Assembly: GCA_900554955.1 (NCBI GenBank)
Contig: USJH01000044.1
Span: 1-8,427, forward strand
Reading direction: 5' to 3'
DNA length: 8,427 nt
Origin: an uncultured Clostridia bacterium
Lineage (GTDB): Bacteria > Bacillota > Clostridia > Christensenellales > UBA1242
The position numbers and the translations under genes are program-made. Under the pieces are notes generated by a model. The model was given only the letters and a program-made list of their open reading frames with translations. It was not told where the DNA came from and searched no databases. Below are positions 1 to 6,881 of the stretch, one piece after another; positions within the stretch are counted from its first letter, which is position 1; each line of letters starts with the position of its first letter.

Positions 1-8
1 GCAGAACT

Positions 9-737
9 TTGAAAAAGATTTTAAAAAATTGGAACTGGTTTGAAATTATATTTTTAATTGTGAGTTATATTGCTTTAACTTTGTGTTTTGTTCTTGGAAC
101 AGAAAAAAACACATTTTCTTTTATTGTTTCACTTGTTGGTGTTTCTTCGGTTATGCTTGTTGCAAAAGGGCTTACGATTGCACCGATTGTAAGCATTATC
201 TATAACATTTTATATGCAACTTTGTCTGTTACTCAAAAATACTATGGCGAAACGATAATCTATACTGTGATAATGATTCCACTAAGCATTATATCGCTTG
301 TTTCATGGGTGAAAAACAAGAATGGCGGGAAAGAAGAGCAAGTTCAAGTTAACAAAATAAGCAAAAAGGAATATTTGATTCTTTCTCTTGTGATTGTTGC
401 CCTGACAATTGGATTTTATTTCCTTTTAAAAGCACTTCACACAAACGAACTTATCGTGAGCACAATTTCACTTGTTGCTCCTGTGATTTCTGCATATTTA
501 ATGCTAAGGCGAAGCAGTTACTATGCAATTTGTTTTATTGCTAGCAATGCGGTTTTAATTGTTCTTTGGGGGCTTTCTATAAAGACTGCGGGAGCGGGCT
601 TCCTTCCAACAATCTGCTCTTTCGTGATTTTCACAGTTCTTGATGTTTATGGGCTTATTCATTGGAAACAAGAAGAAAAACGCCAAAATAAAGAAACACA
701 AGAAAATAAAGAGCCAATTGAAGACAAGGCAAATTAA
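9..737 (+). CDS. pnuC: PnuC-family transporter (nicotinamide riboside or related vitamin)
   Basis: This is a membrane protein of up to 242 residues whose pattern fits the PnuC family, which carries nicotinamide riboside or related vitamins across the cytoplasmic membrane by facilitated diffusion. Seen in the sequence: several hydrophobic segments (about 12-30, 36-53, 57-72, 82-100, 122-140, 146-165, 172-189 and 200-217), a YYGE motif at 78-81, W100 followed by K-N-K, an aromatic S-Y-Y segment leading to N180 and then L-W-G at 186-188, and the closing G-L-I-H-W-K at 215-220. A charged, hydrophilic tail follows (221-242). The start is uncertain. The first possible start is a TTG with no visible ribosome binding site, and the frame stays open to the window edge, so the gene may begin slightly upstream. 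The gene lies 21 bp before the rhomboid-like gene with no promoter or terminator between them, suggesting one transcript. The substrate cannot be decided: PnuT (thiamine) and PnuX (riboflavin) relatives look alike, and any upstream riboswitch lies outside the window. Confidence 0.82.
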   Translation: MKKILKNWNWFEIIFLIVSYIALTLCFVLGTEKNTFSFIVSLVGVSSVMLVAKGLTIAPIVSIIYNILYATLSVTQKYYGETIIYTVIMIPLSIISLVSWVKNKNGGKEEQVQVNKISKKEYLILSLVIVALTIGFYFLLKALHTNELIVSTISLVAPVISAYLMLRRSSYYAICFIASNAVLIVLWGLSIKTAGAGFLPTICSFVIFTVLDVYGLIHWKQEEKRQNKETQENKEPIEDKAN

Positions 738-758
738 AAATAAAAGGAGAGAAGAAAA

Positions 759-1847
759 ATGAAGTTTTTTGATTGTAACAAAAAAAATAAAAGTTGGTAT
801 TTTCGAAACTATTTTTTTGCGGGAACACTGCTGATTATTTTGATTAATGTTTTGGTTTATGCTTTTTCGCCCGATAATCCAGCGGGAAGTCTTTATTCAG
901 ATTGGAGTGCAACACTTGACTTTACCAACATTGCAGGTGCTTTTTTAGATTCTTTTTATCACGGAGACATTGGTCACATTCTTGGAAATATGCTTTGTTT
1001 TCTTGTTGTCGCTGTTTATCTTGAAAGAAAAATTGGGTCTATAAATCTTGTTTTGCTTACCTTTGGAATGGCACTTTTAACATCAACTGCAACAGCGGCA
1101 AACGATCTTTCAGTTTGTTGGATTGGATTTTCTGTTGTAAACTATGGGCTTTATGCATATGTTTTGATTGATTATGTTTTCTCTTTCAGAAAAACGAAAT
1201 ATGAAAAGCAAAATGTGATATTTGGGGCGGTTGTTCTTGCACTTATATATCTGTTCATGGCAAACAAAACCTTTGAGATTGACGATATTCAGTTTACTTG
1301 GTATCCAAAGGATCTTTTCACAAACCGTGGACACTATACAAGCTATTATTTTGGGGCACTTTTAGCACTTTTCATTCAATTGTTCTGTGTTGCATATGAG
1401 TGGAAAAAGACCGATGAAAATGGTGAAAAGCTTTTAAGCAAAACAACAAAAATTCTTCTTTCTTGCTTTTCTGCGTTCATTGTTTTGTCGGCAACAATTC
1501 TTCCAATTGTTTCAACTGCACATTATAACAATCTTAAATATACAGTTTATGTTGAAACAAACATGCCAGAATATAACTGCGAAATTATATATACGGGAAA
1601 AGAACTAAATTTTACAACAAATTTGGAAGATTATTTTGTTTTTGAAAAATGGCGAGAAAAATTTGGTTTTGATAGTGATGAAGTTAAATTTGTTTCTTCA
1701 TCAATTGAAGGAAGAAATCCGGAAACTGGAAAAAAAGAGTTTACAACAACTTATAAATATGTGAATGTGCAGAGCATAAAAGGAATTAATTCGCGAAATA
1801 TAAACTATGTGTATATTTTCAAAATAGAATTTATAGAAAACACTTAA
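759..1847 (+). CDS. Rhomboid-like membrane protein with extra C-terminal domain
   Basis: This 362-residue membrane protein resembles the rhomboid intramembrane serine proteases, which cut membrane proteins within or near their transmembrane helices. Visible rhomboid marks are H68-G-D-x-x-H73 followed by G76-N77-M, then L-E-R-K-I-G at 88-93, and G-F-S (123-125) followed by Y-G-L (129-131), which places S125 at the catalytic serine. The helix expected to carry the catalytic histidine is abnormal: counting back from G199, the expected site is Y196, while H192 lies one helical turn earlier. The protein may therefore be active with shifted geometry, or be an inactive rhomboid-like protein. About seven hydrophobic segments can be seen, the last at about 233-254. 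A soluble stretch (255-362), rich in aromatic and beta-prone residues, follows and is not part of the basic rhomboid fold; I do not recognise it. The ATG is preceded by AAAGGAGA at 743-750. The gene probably shares a transcript with the PnuC gene and ends at the terminator at 1851-1878. Confidence 0.72.
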   Translation: MKFFDCNKKNKSWYFRNYFFAGTLLIILINVLVYAFSPDNPAGSLYSDWSATLDFTNIAGAFLDSFYHGDIGHILGNMLCFLVVAVYLERKIGSINLVLLTFGMALLTSTATAANDLSVCWIGFSVVNYGLYAYVLIDYVFSFRKTKYEKQNVIFGAVVLALIYLFMANKTFEIDDIQFTWYPKDLFTNRGHYTSYYFGALLALFIQLFCVAYEWKKTDENGEKLLSKTTKILLSCFSAFIVLSATILPIVSTAHYNNLKYTVYVETNMPEYNCEIIYTGKELNFTTNLEDYFVFEKWREKFGFDSDEVKFVSSSIEGRNPETGKKEFTTTYKYVNVQSIKGINSRNINYVYIFKIEFIENT

Positions 1848-1850
1848 ACA

Positions 1851-1878
1851 AAAAGTCACCATTTCGGTGACTTTTTTT
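1851..1878 (+). terminator. Intrinsic terminator after the rhomboid-like gene
   Basis: AGTCACC (1854-1860) pairs perfectly with GGTGACT (1866-1872) around the 5-base loop ATTTC. The run of T to 1878 can extend the stem by pairing with the A residues at 1851-1853. The structure begins only three bases after the stop codon. Because A residues lie on one side and T residues on the other, it could also stop transcription from the other strand, although no minus-strand gene is seen. Confidence 0.92.
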
Positions 1879-1929
1879 CATGTTTTAAGATCCTTTTGAA
1901 TATAATGATAAATGTGTTTTGTTTCGCTT

Positions 1930-1960
1930 TTCACAAAGCTTGGCGATATAACCATAAAAT
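1930..1960 (+). promoter_or_regulatory. Candidate murA promoter
   Basis: TTCACA (1930-1935) matches the vegetative -35 consensus at five of six positions. Two -10 choices follow: CATAAA at 1953-1958 (four of six, 17-bp spacer) or TAAAAT at 1955-1960 (five of six, 19-bp spacer). Transcription would start near 1965-1967, about 20 bases before the murA ATG. An alternative is TATAAT at 1901-1906, a perfect -10 but with only a poor -35 upstream (TTCATG at 1877-1882). Some promoter is expected here because a strong terminator precedes it. Confidence 0.45.
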
Positions 1961-1973
1961 ATAGTATATTTTA
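1955..1973. repeat. Perfect 19-bp palindrome before murA (operator-like)
   Basis: TAAAATATA and TATATTTTA form perfect 9-base arms around a single central G at 1964. The palindrome overlaps the candidate -10 region and start site of the murA promoter and ends where the ribosome binding site AAAGGGAG (1973-1980) begins. That is the usual place for a repressor site. The arms are almost pure A+T, so chance or a weak RNA hairpin is also possible. Confidence 0.5.
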
Positions 1974-1986
1974 AAGGGAGAAAATT

Positions 1987-3246
1987 ATGGAACAATTTAT
2001 AATTTCTGGAGGAACTCCGCTTTGTGGAAATATTAGTGTTGACACGGCAAAAAATGCAACTTTGCCAATTATTGCCGGAACAATTTTAACAAATGAAGAA
2101 ATTGTGCTTGAAGAATTGCCAAACATTAGTGATGTGAATAAAATGTTGGAAATTTTGAGAACAATGGGTGCGCATGTGAAAAGAGAAGGGCGAACTGCAA
2201 TAATTGATACAAGTTATATCACAAAAACAGAAATTCCAACCGACCTTGCAAAAGAAATTCGTTCAAGCATTTTTATGCTTGGTCCACTTCTTGCAAAATA
2301 TAGAAAGGCAACTGTTGCATATCCTGGTGGGTGTGACATTGGATCTCGTCCGATTGATCTTCATCTTGCAGGGCTTCGTGATCTTGGAGTTGAAATCATT
2401 GAAGATCATGGCTATATTTGTTGCAATGCTGATCACATGAAAAGTGGGGTTGTTCATCTTGACTTTCCATCGGTTGGGGCAACTGAGAACATTATGATGA
2501 GTGCGGTTTTTCTTGAAGGGGAAACAACAATCATGAATGTTGCAAAGGAACCTGAAATTGTTGACCTTGCTGAATTTATAAATTCTCTTGGTGGGTGTAT
2601 TAAAGGAGCGGGAACATCAACAATCATTGTTCGTGGGGTCAAAAAGCTTGGTGGGGGAAAATATAAACCAATGCCCGACAGAATTATTGCAGGAACCTAT
2701 CTTATTGCCGGTGCAATGACTCAAGGCGAAATTAAGCTTGAAAACGCATGTTATCAAGATGTATATGCGCTTTTAAACAAGCTCAGAAATGCCGGAGCAA
2801 CAATTGACTATAAAGAAAACAGTATCTATTTAAAAATGCGTGGAAGACCAATTTCTTGTGCTTCAATTGAAACCCAGCCTTTTCCTGGATTTCCAACTGA
2901 TCTTCAAGCACAAATTCTTGCAATGCAAACAATTTCAAATGGGATTAGTGTTATCACTGAAAATTTGTTTGAAACAAGATTTAAACATGTTCCAGAACTT
3001 ATCAAGATGGGCGCTAAAATCACAACACGTGATCGCATGGCAATTGTTCGAGGAGTTCCATATTTAAATGGGGCAGAAGTTGAAGCACATGATCTTCGTG
3101 GCGGGGCGGGACTTGTTCTTGCTGGGCTTGTTGCAAAAGATAAAACAGTTGTTCAAAATGTTAAATATATTGACCGCGGATATGAAGATTTTGAAAGTAA
3201 ACTTCAATCGCTTGGTGCAAATATAATAAGAAAATGGCAAAAATAA
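1987..3246 (+). CDS. murA: UDP-N-acetylglucosamine 1-carboxyvinyltransferase MurA
   Basis: MurA transfers enolpyruvate from phosphoenolpyruvate to UDP-N-acetylglucosamine, the first committed cytoplasmic step of peptidoglycan synthesis and the target of fosfomycin. The protein is 419 residues, the same length as E. coli MurA. The key residues are all present: K22-N23 (in D-T-A-K-N-A), R92, the catalytic C116 in P-G-G-C-D-I-G-S-R with R121, D305 in F-P-T-D-L-Q, R371 in D-L-R-G-G-A-G-L and R397 in Y-I-D-R-G-Y-E. With cysteine rather than aspartate at the active site, the enzyme is predicted to be fosfomycin-sensitive. Two small departures from the common pattern are D-T before A-K-N-A (usually G or S-G) and R-G-G in place of R-A-S near R371. 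The ATG follows AAAGGGAG (1973-1980) at good spacing. Low-GC Gram-positives often have two murA copies; this is the one placed next to the division genes. No terminator is visible after it, so some transcripts may continue into ftsQ. Confidence 0.97.
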   Translation: MEQFIISGGTPLCGNISVDTAKNATLPIIAGTILTNEEIVLEELPNISDVNKMLEILRTMGAHVKREGRTAIIDTSYITKTEIPTDLAKEIRSSIFMLGPLLAKYRKATVAYPGGCDIGSRPIDLHLAGLRDLGVEIIEDHGYICCNADHMKSGVVHLDFPSVGATENIMMSAVFLEGETTIMNVAKEPEIVDLAEFINSLGGCIKGAGTSTIIVRGVKKLGGGKYKPMPDRIIAGTYLIAGAMTQGEIKLENACYQDVYALLNKLRNAGATIDYKENSIYLKMRGRPISCASIETQPFPGFPTDLQAQILAMQTISNGISVITENLFETRFKHVPELIKMGAKITTRDRMAIVRGVPYLNGAEVEAHDLRGGAGLVLAGLVAKDKTVVQNVKYIDRGYEDFESKLQSLGANIIRKWQK

Positions 3247-3278
3247 TTTATCAAAATTGTAAAAAGTTGTTTATTTGG

Positions 3279-3307
3279 TAGTCAAAAACAAAAATAATCG
3301 CTATAAT
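3279..3307 (+). promoter_or_regulatory. Promoter for ftsQ/divIB
   Basis: TAGTCA (3279-3284, four of six matches to the -35 consensus) is followed, after a 17-bp spacer, by a perfect TATAAT (3302-3307). Transcription should start near 3314, giving a leader of about 15 bases that contains the GGAG ribosome binding site (3320-3323). The position also helps fix the ftsQ start, since a TTG at 3275 in the same frame would lie upstream of the promoter. Confidence 0.65.
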
Positions 3308-3328
3308 AATATTAATTTTGGAGCGATT

Positions 3329-4183
3329 ATGACAAAAACAAAGAAAAAACTTATCATTTCTTTCACAATTATCGGCACGATTGCAATGTTGCTGGTTTTG
3401 TTCTTTTGCCTTTTTTCAATAAAAAGCATTTATGTTGAGTTTGTTTCAGAACCAAATTTTATAAGTGCATATACAACAGACAACATCAAATCTTCATGCA
3501 AAATCAAAAAAGGAAAGAACATTATGTTTGCTTCAACAGGCAAAAGCATTGATGCTTTGGAAAAACAATTTCCATTTGCATCTTTCCAAATTGTTCGAAC
3601 TTTTCCAAGCACAATGACAATTTATGTTTATGAAAGAAAACCTGTTTTCAAAGTTCTAAACGAACAAGAAAACTATGAAATTTATGATGAAGATTTAAAA
3701 TGTCTTGCAATTTTCCCAGAAAACAATCTTGCTGAAAATGGACTTGATAAAGTTCCAACACTGACTGGTTCAAATCTTGCTCTTTGCGGGAAAGAAGGAC
3801 AGTTTGCAAATGATGAAAAACTTAAAAGCAAACTGACTGAAATCATCGATGGAATCTATGGTGCAGAGCAAAGTGACATATGTGTTATGTCTGACATAAT
3901 ATTTGGTTTTGATAGCACAAACAACTTCAATGTTTTGACAATGAAGTTTAGAACAAACCAAGAAGGAAAAGACACTGCGGGTGTCATTGAAATTCAAGGA
4001 AGTGCATATATTAAAGAGAAAATTTTCTATGCAATGACACTTTATATTCAAATCAGCGATAAGCAGCAGTATAGAACAAAACTTGATAAACTTAAAATCA
4101 CAGCTCTTCAAAATTTCAATCCAAACAATGCATCAACAAGATATTTGATTGCAGCTGTTGATGGTGAAACCATAAATCCATAG
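3329..4183 (+). CDS. ftsQ: Cell division protein FtsQ/DivIB
   Basis: This 284-residue protein has the layout of FtsQ/DivIB, a bitopic membrane protein that works with FtsL/DivIC and FtsB in the divisome and helps activate septal peptidoglycan synthesis. Seen: a short basic cytoplasmic start (T-K-T-K-K-K), one transmembrane helix (about 9-30), then a POTRA-like domain (about 31-105) containing K-K-G-K-N-I-M, the R-T-F-P-S-T-M motif and Y-V-Y-E-R-K-P, followed by Y-E-I-Y-D-E-D in the place where the family has 'Y.l.D..G'. The rest (about 110-284) is the extracytoplasmic beta domain, which is weakly conserved in the family. The start chosen is the ATG with GGAG (3320-3323) five bases upstream. 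A TTG 18 codons earlier (3275) lacks a ribosome binding site and lies upstream of the likely promoter. The gene sits between murA and ftsA/ftsZ as in many Firmicutes, and small genes such as sbp, found here in Bacillus, are absent. Confidence 0.9.
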   Translation: MTKTKKKLIISFTIIGTIAMLLVLFFCLFSIKSIYVEFVSEPNFISAYTTDNIKSSCKIKKGKNIMFASTGKSIDALEKQFPFASFQIVRTFPSTMTIYVYERKPVFKVLNEQENYEIYDEDLKCLAIFPENNLAENGLDKVPTLTGSNLALCGKEGQFANDEKLKSKLTEIIDGIYGAEQSDICVMSDIIFGFDSTNNFNVLTMKFRTNQEGKDTAGVIEIQGSAYIKEKIFYAMTLYIQISDKQQYRTKLDKLKITALQNFNPNNASTRYLIAAVDGETINP

Positions 4184-4190
4184 AAAATTT

Positions 4191-4214
4191 ACATAAAATT
4201 ACATGATTTTGTGT
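4191..4214. repeat. Weak inverted repeat downstream of ftsQ
   Basis: ACATAAAAT (4191-4199) can pair with ATTTTGTGT (4206-4214) with one T-G wobble, around a 6-base loop. It lies eight bases after the ftsQ stop. The stem is A+T-rich and is not followed by a clean run of T, so it is probably at most an accessory mRNA 3' structure ahead of the real terminator. Confidence 0.3.
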
Positions 4215-4234
4215 GTTATTTTTATAATAAATAT

Positions 4235-4260
4235 AGCGGTTTGTTTGACAACCGCTTTTT
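4235..4260 (+). terminator. Intrinsic terminator after ftsQ, interleaved with the ftsA promoter
   Basis: AGCGGTT (4235-4241) pairs perfectly with AACCGCT (4250-4256) around an 8-base loop, and T residues continue to 4260. The stem is shorter than those of the other terminators in the window, so termination may be partial, allowing some ftsQ transcripts to read into ftsA. Most of the loop, together with one base of the stem, is the -35 box of the next promoter. Confidence 0.75.
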
Positions 4261-4274
4261 ATTTAGTTTATAAT
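4245..4274 (+). promoter_or_regulatory. Strong vegetative promoter for ftsA-ftsZ
   Basis: A perfect TTGACA (4245-4250) and a perfect TATAAT (4269-4274) are separated by 18 bp. This is the best match to the vegetative sigma consensus in the window. Transcription should start near 4281, leaving a leader of about 46 bases before the ftsA-like ATG. No SigH-type promoter, which Bacillus uses to raise ftsAZ at the start of sporulation, was recognised. Confidence 0.88.
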
Positions 4275-4326
4275 TTGTGTAAATAAAAGTAAAAAATCAA
4301 AATATTAAAGATATTTGGGAGCAATA

Positions 4327-5472
4327 ATGAATAAAAGAGACGTTGCAGTTTTAGACTTTGGCTCTTCAACCATTACAACAATAATTGGCGAACGTGGTGT
4401 TAATGGAACTTTCCGCATTAAAGGAAAGGGCTATGCTGATTATGCTGGTTTTCAAAATGGTGAATTTTTGGAACCAGACCAAGTTAAGCTTGCAGTTGCT
4501 TTTGCAATCAGCAATGCAGAAATGGAATATGGCTATAAAGTTAATGAAATTTATGTTGGTGTTCCTGGCGAATTTTCAAACGTTGTTTGCAAAGATTCTA
4601 GAACAAACTTTGGAAGACGCAAAAAAATTGGCGAAAACGAAATCAAACTTTTCTATAGCCAAGCAAACAACTATAAGAAACACCCAACACATTCTGTTAT
4701 AAACCAAAGTCCAATTTTCTTTTCTCTTGATGATGGGAAAAGAATTATAGACCCAGTTGGAATGACTTCATCTTCACTTCGTGGTTTTGTTTCATTTGTT
4801 TTGGCTGAAAACAATTTTATTGACTTTGTTGACAACATTTTAAACGAACTTCAAATTAAGAGAATGGGTTTCATTTCATCTTGCCTTGCTGAAATGTTAT
4901 ATCTTTTTGATCCAACAATTCGTGATAGATATGCACTTTTAGTTGACTGTGGCTATATCACAACAAACGTTATGCTTGGTCGTGGTGATGGGCTTTTGTT
5001 CATGAACAGCTTTTCAATGGGGGGTGGACACATCACGGGTGATCTTGCTCAGTGTCTTAAAATTCCTTTCTCAGAAGCTGAAAGTTTAAAAAGAAAAATC
5101 ATTTTCAGTTGGAATGCGACTGATGAAGATACCTATGATATTCAAGGAAAAGAATTCATTTCACCATTTTCTGCTGTTGCAACAAATCAAATTGCAGAAG
5201 ATAGAGTTGAAATGATTTGCACCTATATTCAAAAATGTCTTGAACGTTGCGAATTTGAATTTCCTGAATATATTCCTGTGTTCTTGACCGGTGGTGGACT
5301 TTGCTATATTAAAGGAATTAAAGACATCATGGGAAGAAAGCTTGGAAGACGTGTTGAAATTGTAAAACCAACACTTCCAAACCTTGCACGTCCTGAATTT
5401 TCAACAGAAATTGCTCTTCTTGACGTTGCATTATCTTGCGAAGAAAATCAAAATTGCCTAATTGTGAAATAA
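4327..5472 (+). CDS. ftsA: FtsA-like actin-family division protein lacking the C-terminal membrane anchor
   Basis: This 381-residue protein has the actin/ASKHA fold of FtsA, which normally binds FtsZ and tethers it to the membrane. Seen in order: phosphate-1 loop D10-F-G-S-S (10-14); a region corresponding to the SHS2/1C domain (about 75-165); phosphate-2 region D208-C-G-Y-I-T-T; M-G-G-G-H-I-T (231-237) as in the 'GG..iT.D' motif; A-E-S-L-K-R-K (251-257) in the place of the family's E-x-x-K segment; and the adenosine motif L-T-G-G-G (320-324). Two things are odd. The phosphate-2 motif lacks the usual G-G-G-T-T-D-I pattern, and the protein ends about 20 residues after the core, without the linker and amphipathic helix that anchor FtsA. 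The start is an ATG with GGGAG at 4317-4321; a TTG at 4315 would overlap that site. It lies 12 bp before ftsZ, which supports a role in division. A more distant actin-like family cannot be excluded. Confidence 0.83.
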   Translation: MNKRDVAVLDFGSSTITTIIGERGVNGTFRIKGKGYADYAGFQNGEFLEPDQVKLAVAFAISNAEMEYGYKVNEIYVGVPGEFSNVVCKDSRTNFGRRKKIGENEIKLFYSQANNYKKHPTHSVINQSPIFFSLDDGKRIIDPVGMTSSSLRGFVSFVLAENNFIDFVDNILNELQIKRMGFISSCLAEMLYLFDPTIRDRYALLVDCGYITTNVMLGRGDGLLFMNSFSMGGGHITGDLAQCLKIPFSEAESLKRKIIFSWNATDEDTYDIQGKEFISPFSAVATNQIAEDRVEMICTYIQKCLERCEFEFPEYIPVFLTGGGLCYIKGIKDIMGRKLGRRVEIVKPTLPNLARPEFSTEIALLDVALSCEENQNCLIVK

Positions 5473-5480
5473 GGAGGAAA
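5471..5480 (+). promoter_or_regulatory. Strong ribosome binding site of ftsZ overlapping the ftsA stop
   Basis: AAGGAGGAAA is a near-perfect Shine-Dalgarno sequence. Its first bases are the end of the ftsA-like stop codon (5470-5472), and it lies at standard spacing before the ftsZ ATG at 5485. The overlap suggests coupled translation, with FtsZ made in larger amounts than its partner. Confidence 0.85.
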
Positions 5481-5484
5481 AATT

Positions 5485-6807
5485 ATGGACTATAATAATA
5501 TCAATCCAATTTGCCAAATCTTGGTTGTTGGTGTTGGTGGTGGCGGAAACAATGCTGTCAACCGAATGATTGCAGCCAACATTAAAAGTGCAAAGTTTGT
5601 TGCTGTTAACACAGATAAGCAAGCACTTATGATGAGCAATGCAACATCAAAAATTCAGATTGGTGAAAAACTTACTCGTGGGCTTGGTGCTGGTGCTGAT
5701 CCTGAAGTTGGAAGAAAAGCAGCAGAAGAAAGCCGTGCGGAAATTGCTGAAAAACTTAAAGGAAGCGACCTTGTGTTCATTACTGCCGGAATGGGCGGTG
5801 GAACTGGAACAGGCGCTGCTCCTGTTATTGCAAGCATTGCAAAAGAAATGGGAATTTTGACAATTGCTGTTGTAACAAAACCATTTGGTTTTGAAGGAAG
5901 AACAAGAGCTCAAAATGCAGAACTCGGAATCAGAAACCTTTCAAAATGTGTTGATACTTTGGTTGTAATTCCAAATGACAGACTTTTGCAAGTTGTTCCA
6001 AAAGGCACTCCTGTTGTTGATGCATTTAAATATGCCGATGATGTTCTTCGTCAAGGAATTCAAGGAATTTCAGATCTTATTGCAACACCATCTCTCATCA
6101 ACCTTGACTTTGCCGATGTTAGAACCGTAATGAAAAATCGTGGTCTTGCTCATATGGGAATTGGTGAAGGAAAGGGCGACAAACGCAATATTGAAGCTGT
6201 TAAACAAGCTGTTGCAAGCCCACTTCTTGAAACAACAATTGAAGGTGCAACTGCGGTTATCATTAACATTACTGGTGGATTTGACTTAACACTTGATGAA
6301 ATCAATGAAGCTGTTTTGCTTGTCAAGGAAGTTGTTGACCCATCTGCAAACACAATTTTTGGTGCTACAATTGATGAAAACTATAATGATAGAATTCAAA
6401 TTACAGTTATCGCAACTGGCTTCCAAAACAGCACTTTTGAAAACTTGCTTGGAGAAGAAGATAAGGAAAAACCACAAGCTCCAAAACAACAAGTTACAAG
6501 TGGATTTGATCGTGCTAGATTTGCAGAGTTTTTGACAGGAAAACCAATTTCAGAACAAAATCAAACTCAAAATGCTGGAATCAAACTTTTTACAGATGAA
6601 GTTTTTGCCGAAAAGAAAGAAGAACCAAAACAAGAAGAAAAATTTTCTTTCACTGAACAAAAGCAAGAAGTTCATGAAGAACCTGCAAAACCAGTTGAAG
6701 AACCAAAACCAGAGCCTGAAGTTGAACCAAAAAGAGACACTTTCAGCTCTCGTCTTGAAATTGACAACGATGACATGTTGCCACCATTCCTTAGAAGAAG
6801 AAAATAA
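5485..6807 (+). CDS. ftsZ: Cell division protein FtsZ
   Basis: FtsZ is the tubulin-like GTPase that polymerises into the cytoplasmic ring at the division site and recruits the divisome. The 440-residue protein is complete. Seen: the nucleotide-binding loop G-G-G-G-N-N-A-V (18-25), the tubulin signature G-G-G-T-G-T-G (104-110), and the T7 synergy loop N-L-D-F-A-D-V-R (206-213), whose D208 and D211 complete GTP hydrolysis in the neighbouring subunit. The folded core ends near residue 316. A low-complexity linker of about 110 residues rich in Glu, Lys, Pro and Gln (about 320-427) leads to the conserved C-terminal peptide D-M-L-P-P-F-L-R (430-437), followed by a basic R-R-K tail. That peptide is the binding site for FtsA, SepF, EzrA and similar partners. 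Many A-rich codons in the linker create long open frames in other registers. The gene is probably co-transcribed with the ftsA-like gene and ends at a strong terminator at 6819-6842. Confidence 0.99.
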   Translation: MDYNNINPICQILVVGVGGGGNNAVNRMIAANIKSAKFVAVNTDKQALMMSNATSKIQIGEKLTRGLGAGADPEVGRKAAEESRAEIAEKLKGSDLVFITAGMGGGTGTGAAPVIASIAKEMGILTIAVVTKPFGFEGRTRAQNAELGIRNLSKCVDTLVVIPNDRLLQVVPKGTPVVDAFKYADDVLRQGIQGISDLIATPSLINLDFADVRTVMKNRGLAHMGIGEGKGDKRNIEAVKQAVASPLLETTIEGATAVIINITGGFDLTLDEINEAVLLVKEVVDPSANTIFGATIDENYNDRIQITVIATGFQNSTFENLLGEEDKEKPQAPKQQVTSGFDRARFAEFLTGKPISEQNQTQNAGIKLFTDEVFAEKKEEPKQEEKFSFTEQKQEVHEEPAKPVEEPKPEPEVEPKRDTFSSRLEIDNDDMLPPFLRRRK

Positions 6808-6818
6808 TAAACAAAATG

Positions 6819-6842
6819 CCAGGCAAGCTGCCTGGTTTTTTT
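6819..6842 (+). terminator. Strong intrinsic terminator after ftsZ
   Basis: CCAGGCA (6819-6825) pairs perfectly with TGCCTGG (6829-6835) around the 3-base loop AGC, followed by seven T residues. It begins 11 bases after the ftsZ stop. It insulates the sporulation genes spoIIGA-sigE from vegetative transcription of the division operon. Confidence 0.95.
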
Positions 6843-6881
6843 ATGCACAAAAAACGAATTCGCATTGTTTTCCATTTTTTC

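Noticed and set aside
1110..1334. 74-residue antisense open frame inside the rhomboid-like gene
   Set aside because: No ribosome site or recognisable domain; explained by the codon bias of the sense gene.
3275..3328. Upstream TTG start extending ftsQ by 18 residues
   Set aside because: It has no ribosome binding site and lies upstream of the likely promoter's -10 box, while the ATG at 3329 has GGAG at good spacing and gives a normal short cytoplasmic start.
4199..4228. A second ftsA promoter using TATAAT at 4223-4228
   Set aside because: The -35 candidates are poor or badly spaced, and a transcript starting near 4235 would begin at the terminator stem itself.
4315..4326. TTG start extending the ftsA-like gene by four residues
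   Set aside because: The TTG overlaps the GGGAG sequence that serves as ribosome binding site for the ATG at 4327.
6550..6740. Repeat array in the 3' part of ftsZ
   Set aside because: The recurrent GAAGAACCAAAA-like words come from an E/P/K-rich disordered linker typical of FtsZ, not a true tandem array.
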